Shown piece after piece: positions 56,382 to 64,000 of a stretch of DNA of 64,000 nucleotides. Position 1 is the stretch's first letter. Each line of letters opens with the position of its first letter. The position numbers were made by a program, and so were the translations under genes. Under the pieces are notes generated by a model. The model was not told the DNA's origin. It was given only the letters and a program-made list of their open reading frames with translations, and did not search any database. Source of the stretch: Bordetella genomosp. 1 (GTDB taxonomy: Bacteria; Pseudomonadota; Gammaproteobacteria; Burkholderiales; Burkholderiaceae_B); assembly GCF_002261335.1 (NCBI RefSeq), contig NZ_NEVL01000003.1, positions 868,001-932,000 on the forward strand. The letters run 5' to 3'.

Positions 56382-56410
56382 CACGGCCCGCCCCGCGCGG
56401 GCCGTGTTGC
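56382..56410 (+). terminator. Candidate terminator after the purine permease gene
   Basis: A 10-bp stem CACGGCCCGC (56382-56391) with GCGGGCCGTG (56397-56406) has a five-base loop and is followed only by TTGCATT. The lack of a T-run lowers confidence. Confidence 0.45.
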
Positions 56411-56532
56411 ATTCGAGGCGGCCGCGGGTGGCCGCCAGGCACGGCACGTGCTCGCCCCATCGCACGGCGCATATCAGCGCGATACAGGCTGACTATCGAC
56501 CCGGCGGGGCGTAAGGTTGATCCCAAGGCCGG

Positions 56533-56572
56533 TTGAATTCGTCGATACACTCCCCATATACATTCGACGAAT
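56533..56572 (+). promoter_or_regulatory. Promoter framed by a 9-bp inverted repeat
   Basis: TTGAAT (56533-56538) and TATACA (56557-56562) are separated by 18 bases. ATTCGTCGA (56537-56545) overlaps the -35 and TCGACGAAT (56564-56572) lies just after the -10; the two are perfect complements. A dimeric repressor bound to both would block the promoter of the luciferase-like gene. Confidence 0.65.
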
Positions 56573-56621
56573 CCCATAGCTTCACGCCCGGCGCGTGCAG
56601 CCCTACCCCGGAGCCCCCATC

Positions 56622-57638
56622 ATGAGCGCATTGGCCAGCGTGCCCCTCTCGGTTTTGGATCTCGCCCCCATCGTGCAGGGCAAGACCGCGGCCGATGCGT
56701 TTCGCAACACGGTCGACCTCGCCTGTCATGTGGAGAAACTGGGCTACAACCGCTTCTGGCTGGCCGAACACCACAACATCACGGGCGTGGCGAGCAGCGC
56801 CACCGCCGTGCTGATCGGCCTGGTGGCCAGCCACACCCGGCGCATCCGCGTGGGATCGGGCGGCATCATGCTGCCGAACCACGCGCCGCTCATCATCGCC
56901 GAGCAGTTCGGCACGCTCGAAAGCCTGTATCCGGGCCGCATCGACCTGGGCCTGGGCCGCGCGCCCGGCAGCGACGGCGCCACGCAGCAGGCGTTGCGCC
57001 GCAGCCCGCGCAGCGGCCTGGAGTTTCCGCAGCTGGTCGAGGAATTGCGCGCCCTGCTCGCCCCGGAGCGTCCGGGCCAGGCCGTGCGCGCCATTCCCGG
57101 CGCCGGCCTCGACATCCCGATCTGGCTGCTGGGATCGAGCGACTTCTCGGCCCGCATGGCGGCCGAGCTGGGCCTGCCGTTCTCGTTCGCCGGCCACTTC
57201 TCGCCCGAGGGCATGGCGGCCATGCGCCTGTACCGCCACCTGTTCAAGCCCTCGGCCACGCTGGGCCGGCCGCACGCCATGATCGGCGTGCCGGTGATCG
57301 CGGCCCCGACCGACGAGGAGGCCCGTTTCCTTGCCACCACGCAGCAACTGAAGTTCCTGTCGCTGATCCGCGGCAATCGCCTGCCGCTGCAGCCGCCCGT
57401 CGAAAGCATGGACGGCCTGTGGAACGAATGGGAGCAGTCGGCGGTGCAACAGCGGCTCGGCGCCGCCATCGTGGGCGGGCCGGAAACGGTCAAGCGCAAG
57501 CTCGAGGCGCTGATCGCGCAGACCGAGGCCGACGAGGTGATGATCGTGTCGGACTTCCATGCGCACGCCGACCGCCTGCGCTCGTATGAAATCGTGGCCA
57601 ACCTCAAGCAGCAAGCGCTGGCCGCCCGCGCGGCCTGA
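56622..57638 (+). CDS. LLM-class (luciferase-like) flavin-dependent oxidoreductase
   Basis: The 338-residue TIM-barrel enzyme belongs to the bacterial-luciferase-like family, in the YhbW-like branch. The start [20 protein letters not shown] is typical, followed by [40 protein letters not shown] and [20 protein letters not shown], which bind FMN and shape the active site. Such enzymes use FMNH2 and oxygen on varied substrates. GGAG precedes ATG 56622. Its promoter is flanked by a clear inverted repeat, so it is probably repressed until an inducer is present; no regulator gene is adjacent. Confidence 0.92.
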   Translation: MSALASVPLSVLDLAPIVQGKTAADAFRNTVDLACHVEKLGYNRFWLAEHHNITGVASSATAVLIGLVASHTRRIRVGSGGIMLPNHAPLIIAEQFGTLESLYPGRIDLGLGRAPGSDGATQQALRRSPRSGLEFPQLVEELRALLAPERPGQAVRAIPGAGLDIPIWLLGSSDFSARMAAELGLPFSFAGHFSPEGMAAMRLYRHLFKPSATLGRPHAMIGVPVIAAPTDEEARFLATTQQLKFLSLIRGNRLPLQPPVESMDGLWNEWEQSAVQQRLGAAIVGGPETVKRKLEALIAQTEADEVMIVSDFHAHADRLRSYEIVANLKQQALAARAA

Positions 57639-57757
57639 GCGCGCAGCGCATCGCGTTATCCGCGCAGCGAAAAAGCAGTATCGTGGCGTTCACCAGAGCG
57701 CCACGCAACCAGGGTGCAAACCCGAAAAGCCGTGCACGACGCGGCAAGGACGACACT

Positions 57758-58138
57758 ATGAGTATCGTTGAACTCACCAAAGATTCCTTCCAGGAAGCCA
57801 TTACCCCGGACGGCACTCTGATCGTCGACTTCTGGGCTCCCTGGTGTGGCCCCTGCCGCGGCTTCGCGCCGGTGTTCGAGCAGGCTGCCGAGAAGCATCC
57901 CGGCGTGACCTTCGCCAAGGTCAACACCGATGTCGAGCAGGAGCTCGCCGGCGCGCTGGGCATCCGTTCGATCCCCACGCTGATGGTCTTCCGCGAAAAG
58001 GTATTGTTGTTCTCGCAACCCGGCGCCCTGTCGGCCGGCCAGCTCGACGAGCTGCTCGCCAAGGTCAAGGAAGTCGACATGAGCGAGGTGCACCGCGACA
58101 TCGAAGCGGCGCAGGAGAAGGAAGGCAAGGACGCCTGA
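57758..58138 (+). CDS. Thioredoxin-like protein with C-terminal extension
   Basis: The 126-residue protein has a complete thioredoxin fold with the active site FWAPWCGPC (Cys30, Cys33), the cis-Pro loop RSIPTLMVF and a usual N-terminus (MSIVELTKDSFQEAI). It is about 18 residues longer than TrxA at the C-terminus, where a charged helix (VHRDIEAAQEKEGKDA) is added. AAGGA precedes ATG 57758. It is probably a cytoplasmic disulfide reductase; the extension may bind a partner. It converges on the IMPACT-family gene nine bases away. Confidence 0.9.
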   Translation: MSIVELTKDSFQEAITPDGTLIVDFWAPWCGPCRGFAPVFEQAAEKHPGVTFAKVNTDVEQELAGALGIRSIPTLMVFREKVLLFSQPGALSAGQLDELLAKVKEVDMSEVHRDIEAAQEKEGKDA

Positions 58139-58147
58139 GCGTCCTGC

Positions 58148-58750
58148 TCAAGCGGGGGCCGTGTCGTCCTCGACGTGCCAGCCCGACCTGCCGCGCGTGA
58201 TGTTGGCCACGGTCTGCTCCAGACCGGCCAGCGCCGCGCGCGGCGCCTCCAGCACCAGCCGCGCCCCCTCGCCGTCGAATTCCTCGTCGGCGATGCGCGC
58301 GCCGGCCTCCGCGAGCCGCGCCTGCAACAGCGGCAACTCCGCGAATCCCACCCGCAGCCGCACCCGCGCCAGCGCCACGATCTCGCTGCGTTCGCCCGCG
58401 CGCAGGCAGTTCGATGCGCAGCCGCCGTAGGCCCGCACCAATCCCCCCGCCCCGAGCTTGATGCCGCCGAACCAGCGGATCACCAGCACCGCCACGCGGT
58501 CGAGTGCCTGGCCGTCGATCGCCTGGAGTATGGGCCGGCCGGCCGTGCCGCCGGGCTCGCCGTCGTCGTTGTAGCGGTAGTTCTGGCCGATGCGATAGGC
58601 CCAGCAGTTGTGGGTGGCATCGGGCACGCTGTGCGCGGCGAAGAACGCCATCGCCGCCTCCACGTCGGCCACCGGCGCGGCGTGCGCGACGAAGCGGCTC
58701 TTCTTGATGTCTTCCTGGTGGGAACAGGCGGCGGTCAGCGTGTACGTCAT
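58148..58750 (-). CDS. IMPACT/YigZ-family protein
   Basis: The 200-residue protein contains the IMPACT domain (about 10-125), with KKSRFVAHAAPV, NCWAYRIGQNYRYNDDGEPG, GTAGRPILQAI and RWFGGIKLGAGGLVRAY, all strongly conserved in YigZ. The C-terminal 70 residues form a small ferredoxin-like domain. Bacterial members are linked with translation or with peptide hydrolysis but their role is unsettled. It lies 34 bases after the extra binding-protein gene on the same strand. Confidence 0.93.
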   Translation of the reverse strand: MTYTLTAACSHQEDIKKSRFVAHAAPVADVEAAMAFFAAHSVPDATHNCWAYRIGQNYRYNDDGEPGGTAGRPILQAIDGQALDRVAVLVIRWFGGIKLGAGGLVRAYGGCASNCLRAGERSEIVALARVRLRVGFAELPLLQARLAEAGARIADEEFDGEGARLVLEAPRAALAGLEQTVANITRGRSGWHVEDDTAPA

Positions 58751-58784
58751 ACGGCGCGATTGTAGCGGCAGGCGTGCCGCCGCC

Positions 58785-59624
58785 TCAGCCGTGGCAGTCG
58801 GGCACTTCCTGGTCGAGATAGACGTCGAAGGCCACGTCGCGGGCCCACTTGTCCGTCATCGCCTTCCAGGCGCCGTCGCGCGCCCAGCGCTGCATTTCGG
58901 CGCCGAGCCATTGCGCCTGCGCGGGCGCGGCATACCAGCCGAGCTCGCGGCGCTGGCCGGCGGCCGGCAGCGTGGACGAGAACTTGCGCCATTCCGGATA
59001 CGCCATCAGCGGCGCCCAGACGGCGTCGTCGACCAGGCCGATGTCGCAGCTGCCCTCGCGCACGGCCACCAGCGCATCCGAGGGCGCCTTGTGGATCTGC
59101 ACCTGCGCGCCGTACTGCTCGGCGAGCTGGCGCGCGGCCGTGGCGCTGCCCGCCATGCAGACGGACTTGCCGCGCACCTCTTCCCAGCGGCGCAGCGGCG
59201 TGTCGCTGCGGATCACGGCCTTGGGCCGGGCCTGGTAGCCCGTGCCGACCCATTGCAGCGCCGGGTCCGGCGGCGCGCCGGCGTCACGCCCGCCCGCGGG
59301 GCGGTCGGCCAGCACCAGGTCGGCGCGGCCCTCGGCCAGCGCCCGCGCCGCGTCGGCCGGCGCCACCTGCACCCACACCAGCGGCAAGCCCAGGCGTTCG
59401 GCCAGCCGCGTCGCGACCGGCGCGTCGAGGCGCTCGGCGGTGCGGATCTTGGCGCCCGCGGCCGGCGCGGCCGCGACCGTGGCCACCCCCACGCGCAGCT
59501 CGCCGCGCGCCCGCGCCGCCGCCCATGGATCGCCCTTGGGCGCGCCGTCGGCCGCGGCCAGCGTGGCGAGGGCCGCGCAGGACGCCACCAGGGCGGGGAG
59601 AAGAATGCGGGAGGCGCGCGTCAT
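58785..59624 (-). CDS. Family-3 type periplasmic binding protein in the Ssu/Tau-like operon
   Basis: The 279-residue exported protein has a signal peptide (ILLPALVASCAALATLAAA) and the family-3 pattern ARGELRVGVATVAA, then APADAARALAEGRADLVLAD and SCDIGLVDDAVWAPL. It ends DVYLDQEVPDCHG. Family-3 proteins usually bind amino acids or similar small molecules. It starts seven bases after the permease gene of an Ssu/Tau-type importer that already has its own binding protein, so it may be a second receptor or a sensor. Three cysteines in the mature part are unusual for the fold. Confidence 0.8.
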   Translation of the reverse strand: MTRASRILLPALVASCAALATLAAADGAPKGDPWAAARARGELRVGVATVAAAPAAGAKIRTAERLDAPVATRLAERLGLPLVWVQVAPADAARALAEGRADLVLADRPAGGRDAGAPPDPALQWVGTGYQARPKAVIRSDTPLRRWEEVRGKSVCMAGSATAARQLAEQYGAQVQIHKAPSDALVAVREGSCDIGLVDDAVWAPLMAYPEWRKFSSTLPAAGQRRELGWYAAPAQAQWLGAEMQRWARDGAWKAMTDKWARDVAFDVYLDQEVPDCHG

Positions 59625-59631
59625 GCGGGGC

Positions 59632-60405
59632 TCAGACGTATTGGTAGCGCAGCAGGCGGTGCTTGAGTTTCTCGAGCACGAACTGATCGATCAGCGCGGC
59701 CAGCACGGCGATGACCAGGATGTTGGTCATCACGCCCGTCATGTCGGCGATCTCGCCCGAGTAGGCCAGCGAACGGCCCAGGCCCTTGCCGAAGCCGATC
59801 AGCATCTCGGCCGAGATCAGCGCGCGCCAGGCGTTGCCGAAGGCCAGCTGGGCACCCGTGATCAGCTCGGGCATCACGGCCGGCAGGTAGACGCGCTTGA
59901 CCAGGCCCCACGGCGTGGCGCCCATCACGCGCGCCGCCGAGACGTGCACGCGCTGGACCGACTCGGTCGCGTTCATCACCGACAGCGCGGCCGGGAAGAA
60001 CGCCGACAGCGCCACCACCACGATGATCGGCGTATTGCCGAAACCCATCACGATGAGAAACAGCGGCACCCAGGCGATCGACGGGATCGACTGCAGGATC
60101 ACGATGGCGCTGCGCAGCACCTCGCGGAAGAAGAACAGCAGCGCGGCGATCAGGCCGAAACCCACCCCCGCCAGCAGCGCCAGGCCGTAGCCCGCGCCCA
60201 GGCGCGTGAGCGTGCCCACCAGCGCCTGATGGAAGTTGGGATTGCCAACTTCCTCGCCCAGGCGCGCCAGCACGGCCGGCACCCCGGGCATCAGGAAATC
60301 GGGCAACACCCAGGCGGCGGCCTGCCAGATGAGCAAAATGAAAAGCACGCCAAGTACCCCCGCGAGGTACTTGCGCGTGCCGGTGACACGGGTTGCGGAG
60401 GTCAA
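59632..60405 (-). CDS. ABC transporter permease (SsuC/TauC type)
   Basis: The 257-residue membrane protein has six predicted helices and the EAA loop AARVMGATPWGLVKRVYLPAVMPE split across its Gly, which docks the ATPase. The family pattern ALVGTLTRLGAGYGLALLAG and IPSIAWVPLFLIVMGFGNTP is that of sulfonate/taurine/nitrate-type permeases. Its start overlaps the binding-protein stop by four bases. Confidence 0.92.
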   Translation of the reverse strand: MTSATRVTGTRKYLAGVLGVLFILLIWQAAAWVLPDFLMPGVPAVLARLGEEVGNPNFHQALVGTLTRLGAGYGLALLAGVGFGLIAALLFFFREVLRSAIVILQSIPSIAWVPLFLIVMGFGNTPIIVVVALSAFFPAALSVMNATESVQRVHVSAARVMGATPWGLVKRVYLPAVMPELITGAQLAFGNAWRALISAEMLIGFGKGLGRSLAYSGEIADMTGVMTNILVIAVLAALIDQFVLEKLKHRLLRYQYV

Positions 60406-61400
60406 AGTTTGCGCGCCTCTTGCCAGGACAGGTCGACGATCGAGCTCACGTCGTACGGCTTGCCGTCACGCGTCTTGAGCGAACCCTGGGCCTGCAGGAT
60501 GTCGGCGATTTCCTGCATGCGCTTGGTGTCTTTGTCGGTCAGCTTGGGCGTGAACACCTGGGTCGTGATCGCTTCGGTGATCACGGTGTCGCGCGGCAGT
60601 TCGCCGCGCTTGAGCGTCTTGAGCGTGGGCTCGGCGATGAAGTACGAGGAGATCAGCTTGGAGGCCTCGGCGGGCTTCTGCTGCAGCAGGTCGATGGCGG
60701 CCTTCTGCGCGTCCAGCGCCTTCCAGACGTCATCCTTGCGCTTGGCCAGCGTCTCGCCCGAGGTGATCACCACCATGCACGGGAACGGCCAGGCCTGGCC
60801 CACTTCATAGATCTGCTTGACCGGCGCCACCAGCTGGGCGATGCGGTCGTAGGGTTCGAACAGGAAGGCCGCGTCGACGCGCTTGCCCACCAGCGACTGC
60901 ACGGCCACGGCCGGGCTCACGCCCATCACGTTGACGTCGTCGGCCTTGAGGTTGCCCTGTTGCAGCACCACGCCCTTGAGCACCACGTCGGCGGTGCTGC
61001 CCTCGGCCTGCGAGGCCAGCGTCTTGCCCTTCAGGCCGGCGATGTCCTGGATGCCCGAGTCGTCGCGCACCAGCAGCGAGTGATAGCCCTGCTGCGCGCC
61101 GCCCACCACCTTCAGGTCGGCGCCCTTCGAGGCCCAGGCCACGGCGTTGGTGAAGCCCAGCACGCCGATGTCGAGCTGGCCGCCGACGATGGCCTTGATC
61201 AGGTCGGTGCCCGACTTGAATTCGATCAGTTCCGAATCCAGGCCGGCCTTCTTGTAGAAGCCGCCTTCCTGCGCCACGATGGCCTGGGCGTCATCCATCA
61301 CGCGCAGATACCCCACGCGGAACTTCTCGGCGGCCATCGCCGGGGCGGCGGCCAGCAGGGCCGCGGCGAGCGGCAGGGAAAGCCATTGCTTCAGTTTCAT
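60402..61400 (-). CDS. ABC transporter binding protein (SsuA/TauA/NMT1 type)
   Basis: The 332-residue exported protein has a signal peptide ending APAMA-AEK and the NMT1/SsuA-like pattern: FRVGYLRVMDDAQAIVAQEG, VGGQLDIGVLGFTNAVAWAS, QDIAGLKGKTLASQAEGSTAD. The family binds sulfonates, taurine, nitrate, bicarbonate or aromatic acids, so the ligand is undetermined. It is second in the operon, between the ATPase gene (83 bases upstream) and the permease. Confidence 0.92.
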   Translation of the reverse strand: MKLKQWLSLPLAAALLAAAPAMAAEKFRVGYLRVMDDAQAIVAQEGGFYKKAGLDSELIEFKSGTDLIKAIVGGQLDIGVLGFTNAVAWASKGADLKVVGGAQQGYHSLLVRDDSGIQDIAGLKGKTLASQAEGSTADVVLKGVVLQQGNLKADDVNVMGVSPAVAVQSLVGKRVDAAFLFEPYDRIAQLVAPVKQIYEVGQAWPFPCMVVITSGETLAKRKDDVWKALDAQKAAIDLLQQKPAEASKLISSYFIAEPTLKTLKRGELPRDTVITEAITTQVFTPKLTDKDTKRMQEIADILQAQGSLKTRDGKPYDVSSIVDLSWQEARKL

Positions 61401-61483
61401 CTCGGAACTCCGGAAAGAATCGGGCTATCGGTATGGACGTCGCGGCGCGCTGCGCCGCGATCGAATCGGGGGGAATGTCGTGT

Positions 61484-62242
61484 TCAAGCGGCCAGCGCGT
61501 CGGCATGCTCGCCGACCGCGATGCCCAGCAGACGCAGGATCTCGCGCTTCTCGCCGGCGAGGTCGGCCAGGTCGTGAGTCTTGGCGCGATGGCGCAGGTT
61601 GAACTCCTGCAGCACCCGGGCCGGACGCGGGCTGAACACCACGATGCGGTCGGCCAGGAACAGCGCCTCATCGACATCGTGCGTGACCAGCAGCACGGTG
61701 GGTTTTTCCTGTTCGATCAGCTGGCGCAGCACGTCCTGCAGCGACAGGCGCGTGAGCGCGTCCAGCGCGCCGAAGGGCTCGTCCATCAGCAGGGTCTGCG
61801 GCTGGGCGATGAAGGCGCGGGCCAGCGCGCAGCGCTGCCGCATGCCGCCCGACACCTGGTGCGGGTAGTAGGCTTCGAAGCCGTCCAGGCCGACGCGCGC
61901 CAGCCAGCCGTCGGCGCGTTCGCGGGCCGCTTTCTTTGCCACGTTCTGGAACTCGAGCGCGAGCGCGACGTTGTCGCGCAGCGTCAGCCAGGGATAGAGC
62001 GCATGCTCCTGGAACACCAGCGTGCGGCTCGGATTCGGACCGGTGATGGCCTGACCGTCGGCCAGCACGCGGCCGTCGGTGGGTTTTTCCAGGCCGGCCG
62101 CCAGGTGCAGCAGCGTGGATTTGCCGCAGCCGGACGGGCCCACCAGCGCCACCAGCTCACCGGTCTTGAATTCGCTGGAAAAGCCGTCCACCACCTGGAG
62201 CGAGCCAAACTGCTTGTGGACGTGGTCGAAAGTCAGATTCAT
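61484..62242 (-). CDS. ABC transporter ATP-binding protein (SsuB/TauB type)
   Basis: The 252-residue ATPase has Walker A VGPSGCGKST, the Q-loop at FQEHALYPWLTLRDNVAL, the signature VSGGMRQRCALARAFI and Walker B LLMDEPFGALDALTR, the pattern of SsuB/TauB/NrtD. It heads the operon ATPase - binding protein - permease - second binding protein. An A/T-rich promoter region lies directly upstream. Confidence 0.93.
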   Translation of the reverse strand: MNLTFDHVHKQFGSLQVVDGFSSEFKTGELVALVGPSGCGKSTLLHLAAGLEKPTDGRVLADGQAITGPNPSRTLVFQEHALYPWLTLRDNVALALEFQNVAKKAARERADGWLARVGLDGFEAYYPHQVSGGMRQRCALARAFIAQPQTLLMDEPFGALDALTRLSLQDVLRQLIEQEKPTVLLVTHDVDEALFLADRIVVFSPRPARVLQEFNLRHRAKTHDLADLAGEKREILRLLGIAVGEHADALAA

Positions 62243-62356
62243 AGGGTGCGAGGCACGGGCGCACGGGGCGCCGAGGATCGGTCGAAGTCCTAATCTAACA
62301 ATCTGTTATATGAAGCCAAACTATAAATATCTTCTTTTTTAAGAACTAAACGTAAT
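62243..62356 (-). promoter_or_regulatory. A/T-rich promoter region of the Ssu/Tau-like operon
   Basis: Between about 62290 and 62356 the DNA is strongly A/T-rich. On the minus strand TTGGCT and TAGATT stand 16 bases apart, and the dyad TAACA-ATC-TGTTA (62296-62308) overlaps this -10 region. LysR regulators of CysB type bind A/T-rich sites of this sort in sulfonate operons; no regulator gene is adjacent. Confidence 0.45.
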
Positions 62357-62387
62357 AAAGCCCGTCGGGCATCGCTGCCGGGCGGGC
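62357..62387 (-). terminator. Imperfect terminator after the ABC-F gene
   Basis: GCCCGTCGGGC (62360-62370) pairs with GCCGGGCGGGC (62377-62387) at nine of eleven positions, and on the minus strand TTTATTACG follows. It starts 24 bases after the stop codon. Confidence 0.55.
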
Positions 62388-62410
62388 GTCGGGCGGGCGG
62401 GCCGCGCGGA

Positions 62411-64000
<1,590 letters not shown>

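Noticed and set aside
54967-56577. A 536-codon minus-strand open frame opposite the purine permease gene
   Set aside because: Its translation is Asp/His/Gln/Arg-rich as expected for the antisense of a membrane protein gene; no motif is seen.

Overview
The window looks like the chromosome of a GC-rich betaproteobacterium, most probably of the Bordetella/Achromobacter group (Alcaligenaceae, Burkholderiales). This rests on third codon positions that are almost all G or C, a Bug-type (tripartite tricarboxylate) binding protein, two TRAP carriers, many LysR regulators, a peroxiredoxin-glutaredoxin hybrid, and the blocks gmk-rpoZ-spoT and surE-pcm-nlpD. The genus cannot be settled from the sequence alone. 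I see no insertion sequence, prophage, CRISPR array, tRNA or rRNA gene.

Layout. 1-4327: aromatic-acid type efflux operon (FUSC, DUF1656, HlyD adaptor, outer-membrane factor), cut by the left edge. 4442-8649: an SDR oxidoreductase diverging from gmk-rpoZ-spoT. 8712-10944: a glutamine ABC importer, glnHPQ, diverging from a C45 autoproteolytic hydrolase (11112-12143). 12113-16379: a fused hydantoinase/oxoprolinase and a MarR-like winged-helix regulator, diverging from TRAP carrier 1 (16995-19763). 19838-26282: an amidase, a DUF2848 protein and TRAP carrier 2 behind a LysR gene. 26378-28661: a DMT exporter, an orphan YbbA-like ATPase and TesA. 28742-34270: PpiD, a glycerophosphodiesterase, RlmJ and a dihydrolipoamide-dehydrogenase-like flavoprotein. 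34397-36171: the peroxiredoxin-glutaredoxin hybrid and a divergent CopZ/CueR copper unit with two operators. 36270-42074: a LysR gene and a second full FUSC efflux operon. 42142-48851 (minus strand): RlmD, a porin-like protein, a Spy-like chaperone, a PolB-type exonuclease, NlpD, Pcm and SurE. 49067-54920: PlsY and TsaD, flanking a small unassigned catabolic cluster (49799-53870). 55039-58750: an NCS2 purine permease, a luciferase-like flavin enzyme, a thioredoxin-like protein and an IMPACT-family protein. 58785-62242: an Ssu/Tau-type ABC importer with an extra binding protein. 62411-64000: YbiT-type ABC-F ATPase, cut by the right edge.

How the genes fit together. Housekeeping genes alternate with uptake-plus-hydrolase modules: GlnHPQ beside the C45 enzyme, TRAP 1 beside the hydantoinase, TRAP 2 with amidase and DUF2848, and a Bug receptor with a LigI-like lactonase. 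This suggests a free-living or opportunistic organism that scavenges organic acids, amides and aromatic breakdown products and exports surplus aromatic acids through two parallel pumps. The strongest regulatory signals are two CueR-type operators, a promoter framed by a 9-bp inverted repeat before the luciferase-like gene, and dyads before several LysR or redox genes. The least explained part is the four-gene catabolic operon between plsY and tsaD. nlpD is followed directly by an exonuclease gene and not by rpoS.
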